A DNA stretch of 64,000 nucleotides from Limnohabitans sp. MORI2. GTDB lineage: Bacteria; Pseudomonadota; Gammaproteobacteria; Burkholderiales; Burkholderiaceae_C. The stretch lies in assembly GCF_027925025.1 (NCBI RefSeq), contig NZ_AP027058.1, positions 806,001-870,000 of the forward strand. The letters are read 5' to 3'. The translations under genes were made by a program, and so were the position numbers. Below are positions 1 to 9,164 of this stretch, in pieces. The notes under the pieces were generated by a model, which was not told the origin of the DNA, did no database searches, and was given only the letters and a program-made list of their open reading frames with translations. Position 1 is the stretch's first letter; every line of letters starts with the position of its first letter.

Positions 1-709
1 GGGCTGCCCACTTGGGGTTGGTGGCAGCGAGGCGTGCACCTTCGGCATTGCTGGACACAGCACGTCGCTCTGCCAGCGGCAGGTGTTGGCTCAGCCAGCC
101 TTGGCATTGCGCCAGTGCTTGTGGGTGAGCCATCACCACTTCGATGTCACTGTCTGAGTTGATTTGACGCATCAAGTTGTGACGCACCAAGAGGCTCACT
201 TCACCCACCACATGCACGGGCGAGCGTAAGAACAAATCGAGTGAGCGAGCCACCACACCTTCGGTGGAGTTTTCCATCCCGACCACGCCATATTGGGCCG
301 TGCCTGCAGCGGTGGCGTGGAAGACCTCATCAAAGTTGGCGCAGTAAATCAGGTTGGCCGCGCTGCCAAAAAACTCAATCGCAGCTTGTTCGCAAAACGT
401 GCCTTGGGGCCCGAGCACCGCCACGCGTTGTGGCGCTTCAAGCGCCAAGCAAGCCGACATGATTTCGCGCCAGATGGAGGCCACGTGTTCGTTCTTGAGC
501 GGGCCTGGGTTGGCTTGGGTGATCTTGTCGATCACTTGCGCCACGCGGTCGGGGCGGAAAAAGGGCGAGCCTTCAGCGCGTTTGATCTCGCCAACTTGTT
601 CGGCCACTTTGGCGCGGTCGTTGAGCAACTGCAGCAACTGTTTGTCGAGCGCATCGATCTGCACGCGCAGCGCGGCAAGGGCTTCGGATTGAACGGGTTG
701 TTGGCTCAT
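1..709 (-). CDS. pheA: Bifunctional chorismate mutase/prephenate dehydratase (P-protein), partial
   Basis: The visible 236 codons start at the ATG complementary to 707-709 and run off the left edge. The first ~90 residues (MSQQPVQSEALAALRVQIDA...) are an AroQ-type chorismate mutase domain beginning with the usual LRxxIDxLDxQLLxLLNxRA pattern. From about residue 95 a prephenate dehydratase domain begins (VAVLGPQGTFCEQAA), with the family motif ENSTEGVV. The C-terminal part of the dehydratase and the ACT regulatory domain lie outside the window. The enzyme makes phenylpyruvate from chorismate for phenylalanine synthesis in the cytoplasm. The start lies 4 bases after the serC stop, so the gene is the third of a gyrA-serC-pheA run, an order familiar from Burkholderiales. 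Confidence 0.95.
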   Translation of the reverse strand, partial: MSQQPVQSEALAALRVQIDALDKQLLQLLNDRAKVAEQVGEIKRAEGSPFFRPDRVAQVIDKITQANPGPLKNEHVASIWREIMSACLALEAPQRVAVLGPQGTFCEQAAIEFFGSAANLIYCANFDEVFHATAAGTAQYGVVGMENSTEGVVARSLDLFLRSPVHVVGEVSLLVRHNLMRQINSDSDIEVVMAHPQALAQCQGWLSQHLPLAERRAVSSNAEGARLAATNPKWAA

Positions 710-713
710 GTGT

Positions 714-1805
714 TTAGGCTTGTGTTTTTTCAAACGCTTGCATGTAGTTCACCAGCGCTTGCACGCCTTCGATGGGCATGGCGTTGTAGATGCTGGCGCG
801 CATGCCGCCGACCGATTTGTGGCCCTTGAGTTGCAGCAAACCTGCAGCTTTGGCACCTGTCAAGAAAGCATCGTTACGTGATTCGTCCGCCAAGAAGAAG
901 GGCACGTTCATGCGTGAGCGGCAGTCGTGCGCAACCTTGTTGCTGTAAAAGCTAGAGCTGTCCAAAAAGTCGTACAGCAGCTTGGCTTTGGCGATGTTTT
1001 GTTGCTCCATCGCAGCCACGCCACCTTGGCGTTTGAGCCACTGGAAGGTCAAGCCCGCCATGTAGATGCTGTAGGTGGGCGGCGTGTTGTACATCGAGCC
1101 GTTGTCGGCCACAGTTTTGTAGTTGAACGCGCTGGGGCAAGCCTTGAGTGCGTGGCCCAACAAGTCTTCGCGCACGATGACCAAGGTCACGCCTGCAGGG
1201 CCGATGTTTTTTTGTGCGCCGCCAAAGGCCACGCCGACTCGTGACCAGTCGACGCTGCGCGAGAGCACGTGTGACGAAAAGTCAATCACCAGGGGTGCAT
1301 CAGAGCCAAGTGCTTTGAGGTCGGGCAGGGTGTGAAACTCCACCCCGTGAATGGTTTCGTTGGTGCAGAGGTGTACGTACTGTGCGTTTGCACTCAGCTG
1401 CCATTGCGCAGCTGCTGGAATGGCGGTGAAGTGGCTTTCAGCGCCTGAGGCCGCCAAATGCGAGGTGCAGTATTTGCCAGCTTCTTTGTACGACTTCTCA
1501 CTCCAGCTGCCGGTGACCACCACATCCACGGTTTCGCCGCGTGAGAGGTTCAAAGGCACGATGGCGTTTTCAGCCAAACCACCGCCTTGCATGAACAAGA
1601 TTTTGAAATTGGCGGGCACAGCCAACAGCTCACGCACATCGGCTTCGGCTTGTTCGTAGATGCTGATGAACTCTTTGCCGCGATGGCTCATTTCCATCAC
1701 GCCCATGCCGCTGCCATGCCAATCGGTCATCTCGGCGGCGGCTTGCTGCAACACCTCCAGCGGCATGGCCGCTGGGCCTGCAGAAAAGTTATACGGACGC
1801 GTCAT
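714..1805 (-). CDS. serC: Phosphoserine aminotransferase
   Basis: This 363-residue protein starts [15 protein letters not shown], the hallmark N-terminus of SerC, so I chose the ATG at 1805 over a longer open frame that only extends into the gyrA 3' end. It is a PLP-dependent class V aminotransferase converting 3-phosphohydroxypyruvate to phosphoserine, and it also acts in pyridoxine synthesis. Family segments visible include GHSWG-like MQGGG near residue 75, the lysine region [12 protein letters not shown] (PLP Schiff base lysine) and the C-terminal [17 protein letters not shown]. Length is normal. It lies 7 bases downstream of gyrA and 4 bases upstream of pheA, so co-transcription is likely. 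Confidence 0.96.
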   Translation of the reverse strand: MTRPYNFSAGPAAMPLEVLQQAAAEMTDWHGSGMGVMEMSHRGKEFISIYEQAEADVRELLAVPANFKILFMQGGGLAENAIVPLNLSRGETVDVVVTGSWSEKSYKEAGKYCTSHLAASGAESHFTAIPAAAQWQLSANAQYVHLCTNETIHGVEFHTLPDLKALGSDAPLVIDFSSHVLSRSVDWSRVGVAFGGAQKNIGPAGVTLVIVREDLLGHALKACPSAFNYKTVADNGSMYNTPPTYSIYMAGLTFQWLKRQGGVAAMEQQNIAKAKLLYDFLDSSSFYSNKVAHDCRSRMNVPFFLADESRNDAFLTGAKAAGLLQLKGHKSVGGMRASIYNAMPIEGVQALVNYMQAFEKTQA

Positions 1806-1812
1806 CTGCGAA

Positions 1813-4482
1813 TCAAGCCTCGTCGCCTGTGGCGTTGTCTTCTGCGCTGTCGCTGTCGGTCGCGTTGGCGTCGTTTTCGACGATGCGTTGCAAGCCGGAC
1901 AACTTAGCGCCTTCATCCAAACCAATCAGGGTCACGCCTTGTGTGGCGCGGCCCATTTCGCGGATTTCAGCCACGCGGGTGCGCACCAACACGCCGGTGT
2001 CGGTGATGAGCATGATTTCGTCTTCGGCTTGCACCAAGGTGGCCGCCACAACTTTGCCGTTGCGTTCGGATTGCTGGATGGCAATCATGCCTTTGGTGCC
2101 ACGGCCGTGGCGGGTGTATTCGCTGATGTTGGTGCGTTTGCCGTAGCCGTTTTCGGTGGCAGTGAGCACGCTGGCGCGAGCCACGCCTTCGTCGGCAACA
2201 GCCGTTGGATCTTCTTGTTCAGACACCAGCATGGCGATGACGCTTTGGCCTTCTTCAATCATCATGCCGCGTACACCGCGGGCGCTGCGGCCCAAGGGGC
2301 GCACATCGTTTTCGTCAAAGCGCACGGCTTTGCCGCCGTCGCTAAAGAGCATCACATCGTGTTTGCCGTCGGTCAAGGCCGCGCCAATCAAAAAGTCGCC
2401 TTCGTCCAAGTTGACGGCAATGATGCCGCCTTTGCGCGGGTTATTGAATTCGTCAAGCGATGTCTTCTTGACCGTGCCCATGGAGGTGGCCATGAACACA
2501 AATTGGTCTTCAGGGAAGGTGCGTGCTTCGCCGGTGAGGGCCAAGACGACGTTGATTTTTTCGCCTTCTTGCAGCGGGAACATGTTGACGATCGGGCGAC
2601 CGCGTGAACCGCGTGAACCCGCAGGCACTTCCCAAACCTTGAGCCAGTACAAACGGCCACGGTTGGAGAAGCACAGCAAATAGTCGTGCGTGTTGGCGAT
2701 GAAGAGTTGGTCAATCCAATCGTCTTCTTTGGTAACGGCGGCTTGCTTGCCACGACCGCCACGCTTTTGCGAGCGGTACTCAGACAAAGGTTGGCTCTTG
2801 ATGTAGCCGCTGTGGCTGAGCGTGACCACCATGTCGGTGGGGGTGATCAAGTCTTCGGTGCTCAGGTCTTGCGCGCTGTGCTCAATCTCGCTGCGGCGTG
2901 CGCCGAGCTTGCTTTGGCCGAATTCGTTTTTCACCACAGTCAGCTCATCACCAATGATGGTGGACACGCGCTCGGGCTTTGCCAAGATGTCGAGCAAGTC
3001 GTCGATTTCGGCCATCACGTCCTTGTATTCGTTGACGATCTTGTCTTGTTCCAGACCCGTCAAGCGTTGCAGACGCATTTGCAAAATTTCTTGGGCTTGG
3101 GTGTCGCTCAAGCGGTACAGACCGTTGTCGCCCATGCCAAATTCTTTTTCCAGACCATCGGGGCGGTAATCGTCCGCGTTGATCACGCCACCGTCAGCGC
3201 GGCTGCGGGTGAGCATTTCGCGCACCAGCTGGCTGTCCCATGATTTGCTCATCAGCTCGGCCTTGGCCACAGGTGGCGTGGGCGCGTTGCGGATGATGCG
3301 AATGAACTCGTCGATATTGGCCAAAGCCACGGCCAAACCTTCGAGCACATGGCCGCGTTCGCGGGCTTTGCGCAGGGTAAAGATGGTGCGGCGTGTCACC
3401 ACTTCGCGGCGGTGACCCAAGAAGACTTCAATCAAGTCCTTCAAGTTACACAACTTGGGTTGGCCATCAATCAAGGCCACCATGTTGACGCCAAAGGTGT
3501 CTTGCAGCTGAGTTTGTTTGTAGAGGTTGTTCAACACCACCTCAGGCACGGCACCGCGCTTGAGCTCAATCACCAAGCGCATGCCCGACTTGTCGGACTC
3601 GTCTTGGATGTGGCTGATGTCTTCGATCTTCTTTTCGTGAACCAACTCGGCCATGCGTTCTTGCAAGGTCTTTTTGTTCACTTGGTAGGGCAGCTCGTCC
3701 ACGATGATGGCTTGGCGCTGGCCTTTGTCGATGTCTTCAAAGTGGCACTTGGCGCGCATCACCACACGGCCACGGCCAGTGCGGTAAGCGTCTTTGACGC
3801 CGGTGATGCCATAAATGATGCCGGCGGTGGGGAAGTCGGGCGCGGGGATGATTTCCATCAAATCGTCCACGCTCGCCTCTGGGTTGCGCAGCATGTGCAA
3901 GCACGCGTCCACCACTTCGTTCAAGTTGTGGGGTGGAATATTGGTGGCCATACCCACGGCAATGCCTGAGGAGCCGTTGACCAACAAATTAGGAATGCGG
4001 CTTGGCAGCACCAGAGGCTCTTTTTCGGAGCCGTCGTAGTTAGGGCCGAAATCAACGGTTTCTTTGTCGATGTCGCTCAACATTTCGTGAGCGATCTTGG
4101 ATAAACGGATTTCCGTGTAACGCATCGCCGCAGCGTTGTCGCCGTCGACCGAGCCGAAGTTGCCTTGGCCATCCACCAACATATGGCGCAGCGAGAAGTC
4201 TTGGGCCATACGCACGATGGTGTCGTACACCGCGCTGTCGCCGTGGGGGTGGTATTTACCGATGACGTCACCCACGATACGGGCTGACTTCTTGTAAGGA
4301 CGGTTCCAGTCGTTGTTGAGCTCGTGCATCGCGTACAACACGCGGCGGTGCACTGGCTTTAAGCCGTCACGCGCATCGGGGAGGGCGCGGCCCACAATCA
4401 CGCTCATGGCGTAATCTAGGTAGCTGCGACGCATCTCCTCTTCTAGGCTGATGGGCAGGGTTTCTTTGGCGAACTGGGTCAT
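1813..4482 (-). CDS. gyrA: DNA gyrase subunit A
   Basis: This 889-residue protein is the DNA breakage-reunion subunit of gyrase, which works with GyrB to introduce negative supercoils. The N-terminus ([17 protein letters not shown]) is colinear with E. coli GyrA. The catalytic tyrosine is Y122 in [10 protein letters not shown]. The quinolone-resistance region reads [10 protein letters not shown], with Ser83 and Asp87 both present, the usual susceptible-type residues. The GyrA box QKRGGRGK opens the C-terminal beta-pinwheel domain, and the protein ends in an acidic tail ([14 protein letters not shown]). It is the first gene of the minus-strand gyrA-serC-pheA run and is divergent from the ompA-like gene. 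Confidence 0.98.
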   Translation of the reverse strand: MTQFAKETLPISLEEEMRRSYLDYAMSVIVGRALPDARDGLKPVHRRVLYAMHELNNDWNRPYKKSARIVGDVIGKYHPHGDSAVYDTIVRMAQDFSLRHMLVDGQGNFGSVDGDNAAAMRYTEIRLSKIAHEMLSDIDKETVDFGPNYDGSEKEPLVLPSRIPNLLVNGSSGIAVGMATNIPPHNLNEVVDACLHMLRNPEASVDDLMEIIPAPDFPTAGIIYGITGVKDAYRTGRGRVVMRAKCHFEDIDKGQRQAIIVDELPYQVNKKTLQERMAELVHEKKIEDISHIQDESDKSGMRLVIELKRGAVPEVVLNNLYKQTQLQDTFGVNMVALIDGQPKLCNLKDLIEVFLGHRREVVTRRTIFTLRKARERGHVLEGLAVALANIDEFIRIIRNAPTPPVAKAELMSKSWDSQLVREMLTRSRADGGVINADDYRPDGLEKEFGMGDNGLYRLSDTQAQEILQMRLQRLTGLEQDKIVNEYKDVMAEIDDLLDILAKPERVSTIIGDELTVVKNEFGQSKLGARRSEIEHSAQDLSTEDLITPTDMVVTLSHSGYIKSQPLSEYRSQKRGGRGKQAAVTKEDDWIDQLFIANTHDYLLCFSNRGRLYWLKVWEVPAGSRGSRGRPIVNMFPLQEGEKINVVLALTGEARTFPEDQFVFMATSMGTVKKTSLDEFNNPRKGGIIAVNLDEGDFLIGAALTDGKHDVMLFSDGGKAVRFDENDVRPLGRSARGVRGMMIEEGQSVIAMLVSEQEDPTAVADEGVARASVLTATENGYGKRTNISEYTRHGRGTKGMIAIQQSERNGKVVAATLVQAEDEIMLITDTGVLVRTRVAEIREMGRATQGVTLIGLDEGAKLSGLQRIVENDANATDSDSAEDNATGDEA

Positions 4483-4710
4483 GAAAGAGGCCGTAATGCG
4501 GGAAATCGAACATTTTAGGCCGGAATGTGTCTGTCATCTGATGTGGCAGCTATGCAACAGGTGGTGACTTAATTTATTAAGCCTTGTTATGAGTGGAAGT
4601 CGCTCCTTTTGGTTATGGCACAATATTTCGAAGCGTCATGGATGTGCCCGTTTGTGACTGCCTGAATTCGCAGAGTGGTCTGCGGCTTATATATCCCTCA
4701 GAGGTGAATC
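4483..4710. other. Divergent intergenic region between gyrA and the ompA-like gene
   Basis: These 228 bases must hold the divergent promoters of gyrA and the OmpA-family gene. A 14-base AT-rich palindrome, CTTAATTTATTAAG, lies at 4568-4581 (6-base arms around TT). I cannot pick a convincing -35/-10 pair on either strand. The AT-rich block at 4616-4629 (GGCACAATATTTCG) could carry a -10 for the plus-strand gene. The ribosome-binding site GAGGTGA sits just before the 4711 start. Confidence 0.5.
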
Positions 4711-5292
4711 ATGAAAAACTTGAAGAACTTGGCAGCTTTTGTTGCTACCGCTGCTTTGGCAACTGCTGCTATGGCTCAAAACATCGACAACTGGCGCAAC
4801 GCTTCTGGCGATGTCTGGAAGAACGCTTCTGGCGACTGCTGGCGCGATGCCAACTGGACACCCGCTACTGCAGCCCCTGGTTGCGGTCCTGCTGTCGCTG
4901 CGCCTGCTGCTGCTCCCGCTGCTCCAGTGGCTGCTGCTTCTAAAGTGACATACGCTGCTGACGCTTTCTTTGACTTCGACAAGTCTGTGGTCAAGCCAGC
5001 TGGCAAGGCTAAGTTGGACGACTTGGTTGCTAAAGTCAAAGGCATCAACCTCGAAGTGATCATCGCTGTGGGTCACACTGACTCTATCGGCTCTGATGCT
5101 TACAACCAAAAATTGTCAGTGCGTCGCGCTGAAGCTGTGAAGGCTTACTTGGTGTCCAAAGGCATCGAGAAAAACCGCATCTACACAGAAGGCAAGGGCG
5201 AGAAGCAACCTGTTGCTGACAACAAGACCAAAGAAGGCCGTGCTAAGAACCGCCGCGTTGAGATCGAAGTTGTGGGTACCCGCAAGAACTGA
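4711..5292 (+). CDS. OmpA-family peptidoglycan-binding outer-membrane protein
   Basis: This 193-residue protein has a clear signal peptide (MKNLKNLAAFVATAALATAAMAQ) followed by a short region with two repeats of the pattern W(R/K)NASGD, a Cys pair, and an Ala/Pro-rich linker. The C-terminal OmpA domain (from about residue 85, FFDFDKSVVKPAG) carries GHTDSIGSDAYNQKLSVRRAEAVKAYL, including the Asp and Arg that bind diaminopimelate in peptidoglycan. There is no room for an eight-stranded OmpA barrel. It is therefore a short periplasmic or outer-membrane-associated anchor, as often found upstream of ubiG-gph in Burkholderiales. The start has a good Shine-Dalgarno (GAGGTGA), and a strong terminator follows. 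Confidence 0.9.
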   Translation: MKNLKNLAAFVATAALATAAMAQNIDNWRNASGDVWKNASGDCWRDANWTPATAAPGCGPAVAAPAAAPAAPVAAASKVTYAADAFFDFDKSVVKPAGKAKLDDLVAKVKGINLEVIIAVGHTDSIGSDAYNQKLSVRRAEAVKAYLVSKGIEKNRIYTEGKGEKQPVADNKTKEGRAKNRRVEIEVVGTRKN

Positions 5293-5311
5293 TCTGACTT
5301 GATCTAAAAGC

Positions 5312-5338
5312 AAACCCCGCTTCGGCGGGGTTTCTTTT
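5312..5338 (+). terminator. Rho-independent terminator after the ompA-like gene
   Basis: A perfect 9-base stem AAACCCCGC / GCGGGGTTT closes around a TTCG tetraloop (5312-5333) and is followed by TCTTTTT. It sits 19 bases after the stop codon and separates this gene from ubiG. Confidence 0.93.
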
Positions 5339-5360
5339 TGCTTGAACGACAATAGAGCCT

Positions 5361-6080
5361 ATGCAAAATACCGCCACACACACGAACGTTGATCAGGCCG
5401 AGTTGGCCAAATTCTCAGACCTCGCCCATCGCTGGTGGGACCCCGAGAGCGAATTTCGTCCGTTGCACCAAATCAACCCCTTGCGCTTAGATTGGATCAA
5501 TGGCATTGCACCTTTGAGCGGCAAAAAGGTGTTGGATGTTGGATGCGGTGGCGGCATCTTGACCGATGCCATGGCCCGTGCCGGTGCACAGGCCTTGGGT
5601 ATTGATTTGGCTACCAAATCGCTCAAAGTGGCGCAGTTACATGCGCTAGAGGCGCAGACCCCTAACGTGCAATACCGCGAAGTGTCGGTGGAAGCTTTGG
5701 CTGCCGAACAACCTGCTAGTTTTGATGTGGTCACCTGCATGGAAATGTTGGAGCATGTGCCAGACCCATCCTCCATCGTGCGTGCCTGTGCGCAGTTGGT
5801 TAAGCCCGGTGGTCACGTGTTTTTTTCTACCCTCAACCGCAATGCCAAGTCGTTTTTGTTTGCCATCGTTGGTGCCGAGTATGTGTTGAACATGTTGCCG
5901 CGCGGCACACACGAATACGCCAAATTCATTCGCCCCAGCGAGCTGGCACGCGACTGCCGTGAAGCTGGCTTAGAGTGGCAACACACCCGAGGCATGGAAT
6001 ACAACCCACTGACTCGCCGCTATTGGCTGAGCGCTGACACCAGCGTCAACTACATGGTGGCCACGCAAAGGCCCCTGTGA
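5361..6080 (+). CDS. ubiG: Ubiquinone biosynthesis O-methyltransferase
   Basis: This 239-residue SAM-dependent methyltransferase performs both O-methylations in ubiquinone synthesis. The N-terminus ([29 protein letters not shown]) is diagnostic for UbiG, and motif I reads [19 protein letters not shown], binding SAM. The post-I region (GIDLA) and the [10 protein letters not shown] segment also match the family, and the length is standard. The stop codon overlaps the start of gph by one base (TGATG), indicating translational coupling. Confidence 0.96.
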   Translation: MQNTATHTNVDQAELAKFSDLAHRWWDPESEFRPLHQINPLRLDWINGIAPLSGKKVLDVGCGGGILTDAMARAGAQALGIDLATKSLKVAQLHALEAQTPNVQYREVSVEALAAEQPASFDVVTCMEMLEHVPDPSSIVRACAQLVKPGGHVFFSTLNRNAKSFLFAIVGAEYVLNMLPRGTHEYAKFIRPSELARDCREAGLEWQHTRGMEYNPLTRRYWLSADTSVNYMVATQRPL

Positions 6081-6745
6081 TGCTGAAAAATATCAGAGCT
6101 GTGCTGTTTGACTTGGACGGCACCTTGATTGACAGTGCGCCAGACCTTGGCGCGGCGGCTGACAAGATGCGTACCGATCGTGGCATGCCCTCGCTGCCTT
6201 ATGAGCTGTATCGCCCCTTGGCCGGAGCGGGTGCTCGCGGCATGCTGCGTGTGGCATTTGATATGACGCCTGAACACCAAGACTTCATGGCCATGCGCGA
6301 AGAATTCTTTGCCAACTACGAAGCAGCCATGACCGTGCGTACGTATGTGTTTGATGGCGTGCCAGACCTGATTGAGCACATCCAACTGCGCCAAATGCCC
6401 TGGGGTGTGGTGACCAACAAAATGGCCCGGTTCACCGATCCACTCACCGCCGCCATGCCCTTGTTTGCCAGTGCGAGCGCCATTGTGAGCGGTGACACCA
6501 CGCCCCATGCCAAGCCTCACCCTGAGCCCTTGCTTGAGGCAGCCCGTCGTCTAGAGCTGCCGCCACAAGTGTGCTTGTATGTGGGTGACGATGAGCGCGA
6601 CATTGCCGCAGGCCGCGCCGCCGGTATGCCTACGGTGGCCGCCACCTATGGCTACTTGGGTGAAAAAACCGATGTCAGCAGCTGGGGCGCAGATTTACAC
6701 ATAGATTCTCCAAATAAACTCTTGCAATTGCTGGCAGAGGCCTAA
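6080..6745 (+). CDS. gph: Phosphoglycolate phosphatase (HAD superfamily)
   Basis: This 221-residue HAD hydrolase has motif I FDLDGTLIDSAPDL at residues ~10-23 (nucleophile and acid/base Asp), motif II around VVTNK, and motif III/IV in KPHPEPLLEA...YVGDDERD. It removes 2-phosphoglycolate formed by DNA repair or oxygenase side reactions. I chose the ATG at 6080, which overlaps the ubiG stop (TGATG), over an in-frame GTG at 6077. ubiG-gph pairs are common in Burkholderiales, where some members may act on other small phosphates. The stop codon lies in the ssrA promoter. Confidence 0.92.
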   Translation: MLKNIRAVLFDLDGTLIDSAPDLGAAADKMRTDRGMPSLPYELYRPLAGAGARGMLRVAFDMTPEHQDFMAMREEFFANYEAAMTVRTYVFDGVPDLIEHIQLRQMPWGVVTNKMARFTDPLTAAMPLFASASAIVSGDTTPHAKPHPEPLLEAARRLELPPQVCLYVGDDERDIAAGRAAGMPTVAATYGYLGEKTDVSSWGADLHIDSPNKLLQLLAEA

Positions 6746-6748
6746 AAT
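6722..6748 (+). promoter_or_regulatory. Probable sigma-70 promoter of ssrA
   Basis: A -10-like TAAAAT at 6743-6748 ends 9 bases before the first base of the mature tmRNA and overlaps the gph stop codon TAA. The best upstream hexamer, TTGCAA at 6722-6727, is only 15 bases away, so the -35 assignment is weak. Confidence 0.5.
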
Positions 6749-6757
6749 ATAAGACTT

Positions 6758-7132
6758 GGGGCTGTACTGGTTTCGACATGGGTTCGGACGCGTGGCAGGG
6801 CATGTCGAGGTTCTGATCCTCGTAAAACAGCAGAAAACAAACTAACTGCAAACGACGAACGTTTCGCACTCGCCGCTTAATCCGGTGAGCCTTGCAACAG
6901 TTGGCCGATAGGCTGGGTTAGGGTGCCGCAAGGTGTCCTAGCTGCAAGGGAACTCATATTGGCTGGCACCACATCGGGCACCTTGATGTGGCGTGAGATC
7001 TAAGGATGCTGGTTTGGTACATAGCGTGTCGCTGCGCGATGTATCAGGCGAGACTCAAATCAGACGACTACACATGTAGAACTGTACGAAAAAGGCTTGT
7101 GGACGCGGGTTCAAATCCCGCCAGCTCCACCA
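6758..7132 (+). ncRNA. ssrA: Transfer-messenger RNA (tmRNA)
   Basis: This one-piece tmRNA of about 375 nt rescues stalled ribosomes. The 5' end GGGGCTG pairs with the 3' CAGCTCC preceding the encoded ACCA end, and the T-arm reads GGACGCGGGTTCAAATCCCG. The tag reading frame at 6848-6880 encodes ANDERFALAA followed by TAA; the resume alanine codon is GCA at 6848. This tag is typical of betaproteobacteria. A strong bidirectional hairpin follows. Confidence 0.98.
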
Positions 7133-7135
7133 TAC

Positions 7136-7176
7136 GCAAAAAAGGCCGCCAGGTTTTAAACCTAGCGGCCTTTTTA
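7136..7176. terminator. Bidirectional terminator between ssrA and the FAD hydroxylase gene
   Basis: Arms AAAGGCCGC (7141-7149) and GCGGCCTTT (7165-7173) plus an inner AGG/CCT pair form a stem flanked by an A-run on the left and a T-run on the right. It can end ssrA on the plus strand and the convergent monooxygenase gene, whose stop is at 7185, on the minus strand. Confidence 0.9.
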
Positions 7177-7184
7177 TTTTTACA

Positions 7185-9080
7185 TCACTGGGCCTTCAAC
7201 ATGTGCTGCGCAAAAAACGCCTTGAGCTCATCGCGTGCCGTTAAGGGGAAGACACCCGCCACATACTGGTCGGGTCGCACGACCACGATGGCACCGCTTT
7301 TGTCGATCGCACGATCACGGAAGATGTCGCGGCCATGGCCTGATGCAAAAATTTGGTTCACATCCACGAGTCCAAATGGGGTCTTCGTGGGCTTGAAAGC
7401 ATCGGGCACATGGCCGGGTTCGACCTCGGTGTAGTCTTGTTGGTAAATCACTTTTGTGTCGAAGATGGCGTCGGTGTCGCTGTTCTTCGGGGTGTACATC
7501 ACGCGGGGTGACTGGGCATCGTGCAGCCACCAGTGCGCAAAGTCTGCGGTTGGTGTGCCAGACGTGGCCGGTGCAGCTTGGTCAGCAAACACATACACAC
7601 GCCAACGACCATCGGCCTCATGCAAGTGGCCCAGTTGACGCCAGCGGTTATCCGCACGGCGAATCACTTCGGTCGACTTAATGCGCTTGCCAATCGGAAA
7701 GCCTGCCGCCAACTGTTGGTGCTCAGCGCCTGCCACGATTTGGTTTTTGGGGTACTGCGTCATAAAGCCCATGGGGAACTCGATGGTTTTTTCGTACCAA
7801 CGTGCCAAGTCTTGTGGGTCATCCCATTCGTCCACGGGGCGTGCCATGAGGGTGGACCACTCTTTGTCGAAGTTGATGAGGTCTTGCGCAATCACGCGAC
7901 GCTCGGACGAATAGGTGTCAAGCAGGCTGGCGGGTGCGCGTCCCTCGAGCACGGCTGCGAGTTTCCAAGAGAGGTTCCAGCCGTCTTGAATCGACACGTT
8001 CATGCCTTGGCCTGCTTTGGCGGAGTGGGTGTGGCAGGCGTCGCCCATGATGAACGCACGGGGGTGCTGTTGGCCCACGCGATGTGCAGGTACGTTGTCA
8101 AAACCTGTGGTCACGCGGTGCGCCACTTCGTAGACTGACCACCACGCGATGCTTTTCACATCGAGGCTGTAAGGATGCAAGATGGCGTTGGCACGGCGAA
8201 TGATTTCTTCTAGGCTGGTTTTGCGGATTTCACCTGCATCGTTTTCGTCGATGTTGCCAAGGTCGACATACAAGCGCGAGAGGTAGCCCCCCTCGCGTGG
8301 GATGAGCAAGATGTTGCCAGCGCTGTGCGATTGAATGGAGCACTTGACTTGAAAGTCTGGGAAGTCGGTGTTGCACAACACATCCATCACACCCCAGGCG
8401 TGCAAAGATGCATCGCCTTCTAGCTTGTGGCCGAGCGCAGCACGTACGTTGCTGCGTGCGCCATCGCCACCCACCAAATATTTCGCACGCACAGTGCGTG
8501 TTTCGCCCTTGCGTGGGCCTGCCACGTAGTGAATGCGGGCTGCGACGGGGTAGGCATGGCTCTCGTCAATTTCCAAGTCAAGAAACTCAATGCCGTAATC
8601 GGGGGCGAATCTGGCGGGAGCCTGATATGCATGCTCTAAAAAGTAATCCAACACGCGCGATTGGTTCACGTAGATGTGTGGGAATTCGCTCATGCCATTG
8701 GCATCATCGGGCACGCGCGAGACGCGCACAATGTTCTCGGGGTGTTTTTCGTCTGGTTTCCAAAAACACATTTCGACGTTGCGGTAAGCCTCGTCCACGA
8801 TGGCGTTGGCAAACCCAAAGGCTTGAAAGGTTTCTACCGAGCGGGCCTGAATGCCATCGGCTTGGCCTTGTGTGAGACGGCCTTCGCGCTTTTCAATGGC
8901 GCGCACGCTGATGCTCGGAAAGTGCGCGAGCTGTGCTGCCACAGTGACTGCGGCAGGTCCTGTACCGACGATGAGCACATCCATCTCATCGGGAATTTCA
9001 GTGGGGCGATTAAGGCCGTGGCCAGCTGCGGGCTGAATGCGAGGGTTTTCTGAAACGTAGCCGCGATGATGAAATTGCAT
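7185..9080 (-). CDS. FAD-dependent aromatic hydroxylase (3-hydroxybenzoate 4-monooxygenase-like)
   Basis: This 631-residue protein is a PHBH-fold flavoprotein hydroxylase of the phenol 2-monooxygenase/MobA size class, much longer than ~390-residue 4-hydroxybenzoate hydroxylase. The Rossmann motif GTGPAAVTVAAQL lies near residues 38-50. The second FAD motif GDACHTHSAKAGQGMN sits near residue 350, and the C-terminal ~190 residues fit the thioredoxin-like domain of this subclass. The sequence most resembles 3-hydroxybenzoate 4-hydroxylase (MobA of Comamonas), which makes protocatechuate with NADPH and O2. The neighbouring pathway uses homoprotocatechuate, however, and no HpaBC is present, so the true substrate could be a hydroxyphenylacetate. 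The start has an AAGGAG site and is divergent from an IclR regulator. Confidence 0.85.
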   Translation of the reverse strand: MQFHHRGYVSENPRIQPAAGHGLNRPTEIPDEMDVLIVGTGPAAVTVAAQLAHFPSISVRAIEKREGRLTQGQADGIQARSVETFQAFGFANAIVDEAYRNVEMCFWKPDEKHPENIVRVSRVPDDANGMSEFPHIYVNQSRVLDYFLEHAYQAPARFAPDYGIEFLDLEIDESHAYPVAARIHYVAGPRKGETRTVRAKYLVGGDGARSNVRAALGHKLEGDASLHAWGVMDVLCNTDFPDFQVKCSIQSHSAGNILLIPREGGYLSRLYVDLGNIDENDAGEIRKTSLEEIIRRANAILHPYSLDVKSIAWWSVYEVAHRVTTGFDNVPAHRVGQQHPRAFIMGDACHTHSAKAGQGMNVSIQDGWNLSWKLAAVLEGRAPASLLDTYSSERRVIAQDLINFDKEWSTLMARPVDEWDDPQDLARWYEKTIEFPMGFMTQYPKNQIVAGAEHQQLAAGFPIGKRIKSTEVIRRADNRWRQLGHLHEADGRWRVYVFADQAAPATSGTPTADFAHWWLHDAQSPRVMYTPKNSDTDAIFDTKVIYQQDYTEVEPGHVPDAFKPTKTPFGLVDVNQIFASGHGRDIFRDRAIDKSGAIVVVRPDQYVAGVFPLTARDELKAFFAQHMLKAQ

Positions 9081-9110
9081 GAGTTGTCTCCTTGAGTCTG
9101 ATTTTGTCTG

Positions 9111-9145
9111 TCTCTATAAATGAGACATAATGTCAAATATAGAGA
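9111..9145. promoter_or_regulatory. Nested palindromes, probable IclR-family operator
   Basis: In the 84-base gap between the divergent hydroxylase and iclR-type genes, an outer inverted repeat TCTCTAT (9111-9117) / ATAGAGA (9139-9145) encloses a perfect 11-base palindrome GACATAATGTC (9124-9134). Both are centred at 9128-9129. The position suits a shared operator for the adjacent IclR protein; binding is inferred. Confidence 0.65.
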
Positions 9146-9164
9146 TAGTCTAACGAGGTCTACG

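Noticed and set aside
1660-2607. Long plus-strand open frame opposite gyrA (315 codons)
   Set aside because: It is the antisense of gyrA, with His/Ala/Val-rich composition typical of a shadow frame and no ribosome-binding site.
4711-5292. Full OmpA porin
   Set aside because: The protein is only 193 residues and has no eight-stranded barrel; only the peptidoglycan-binding domain is present.
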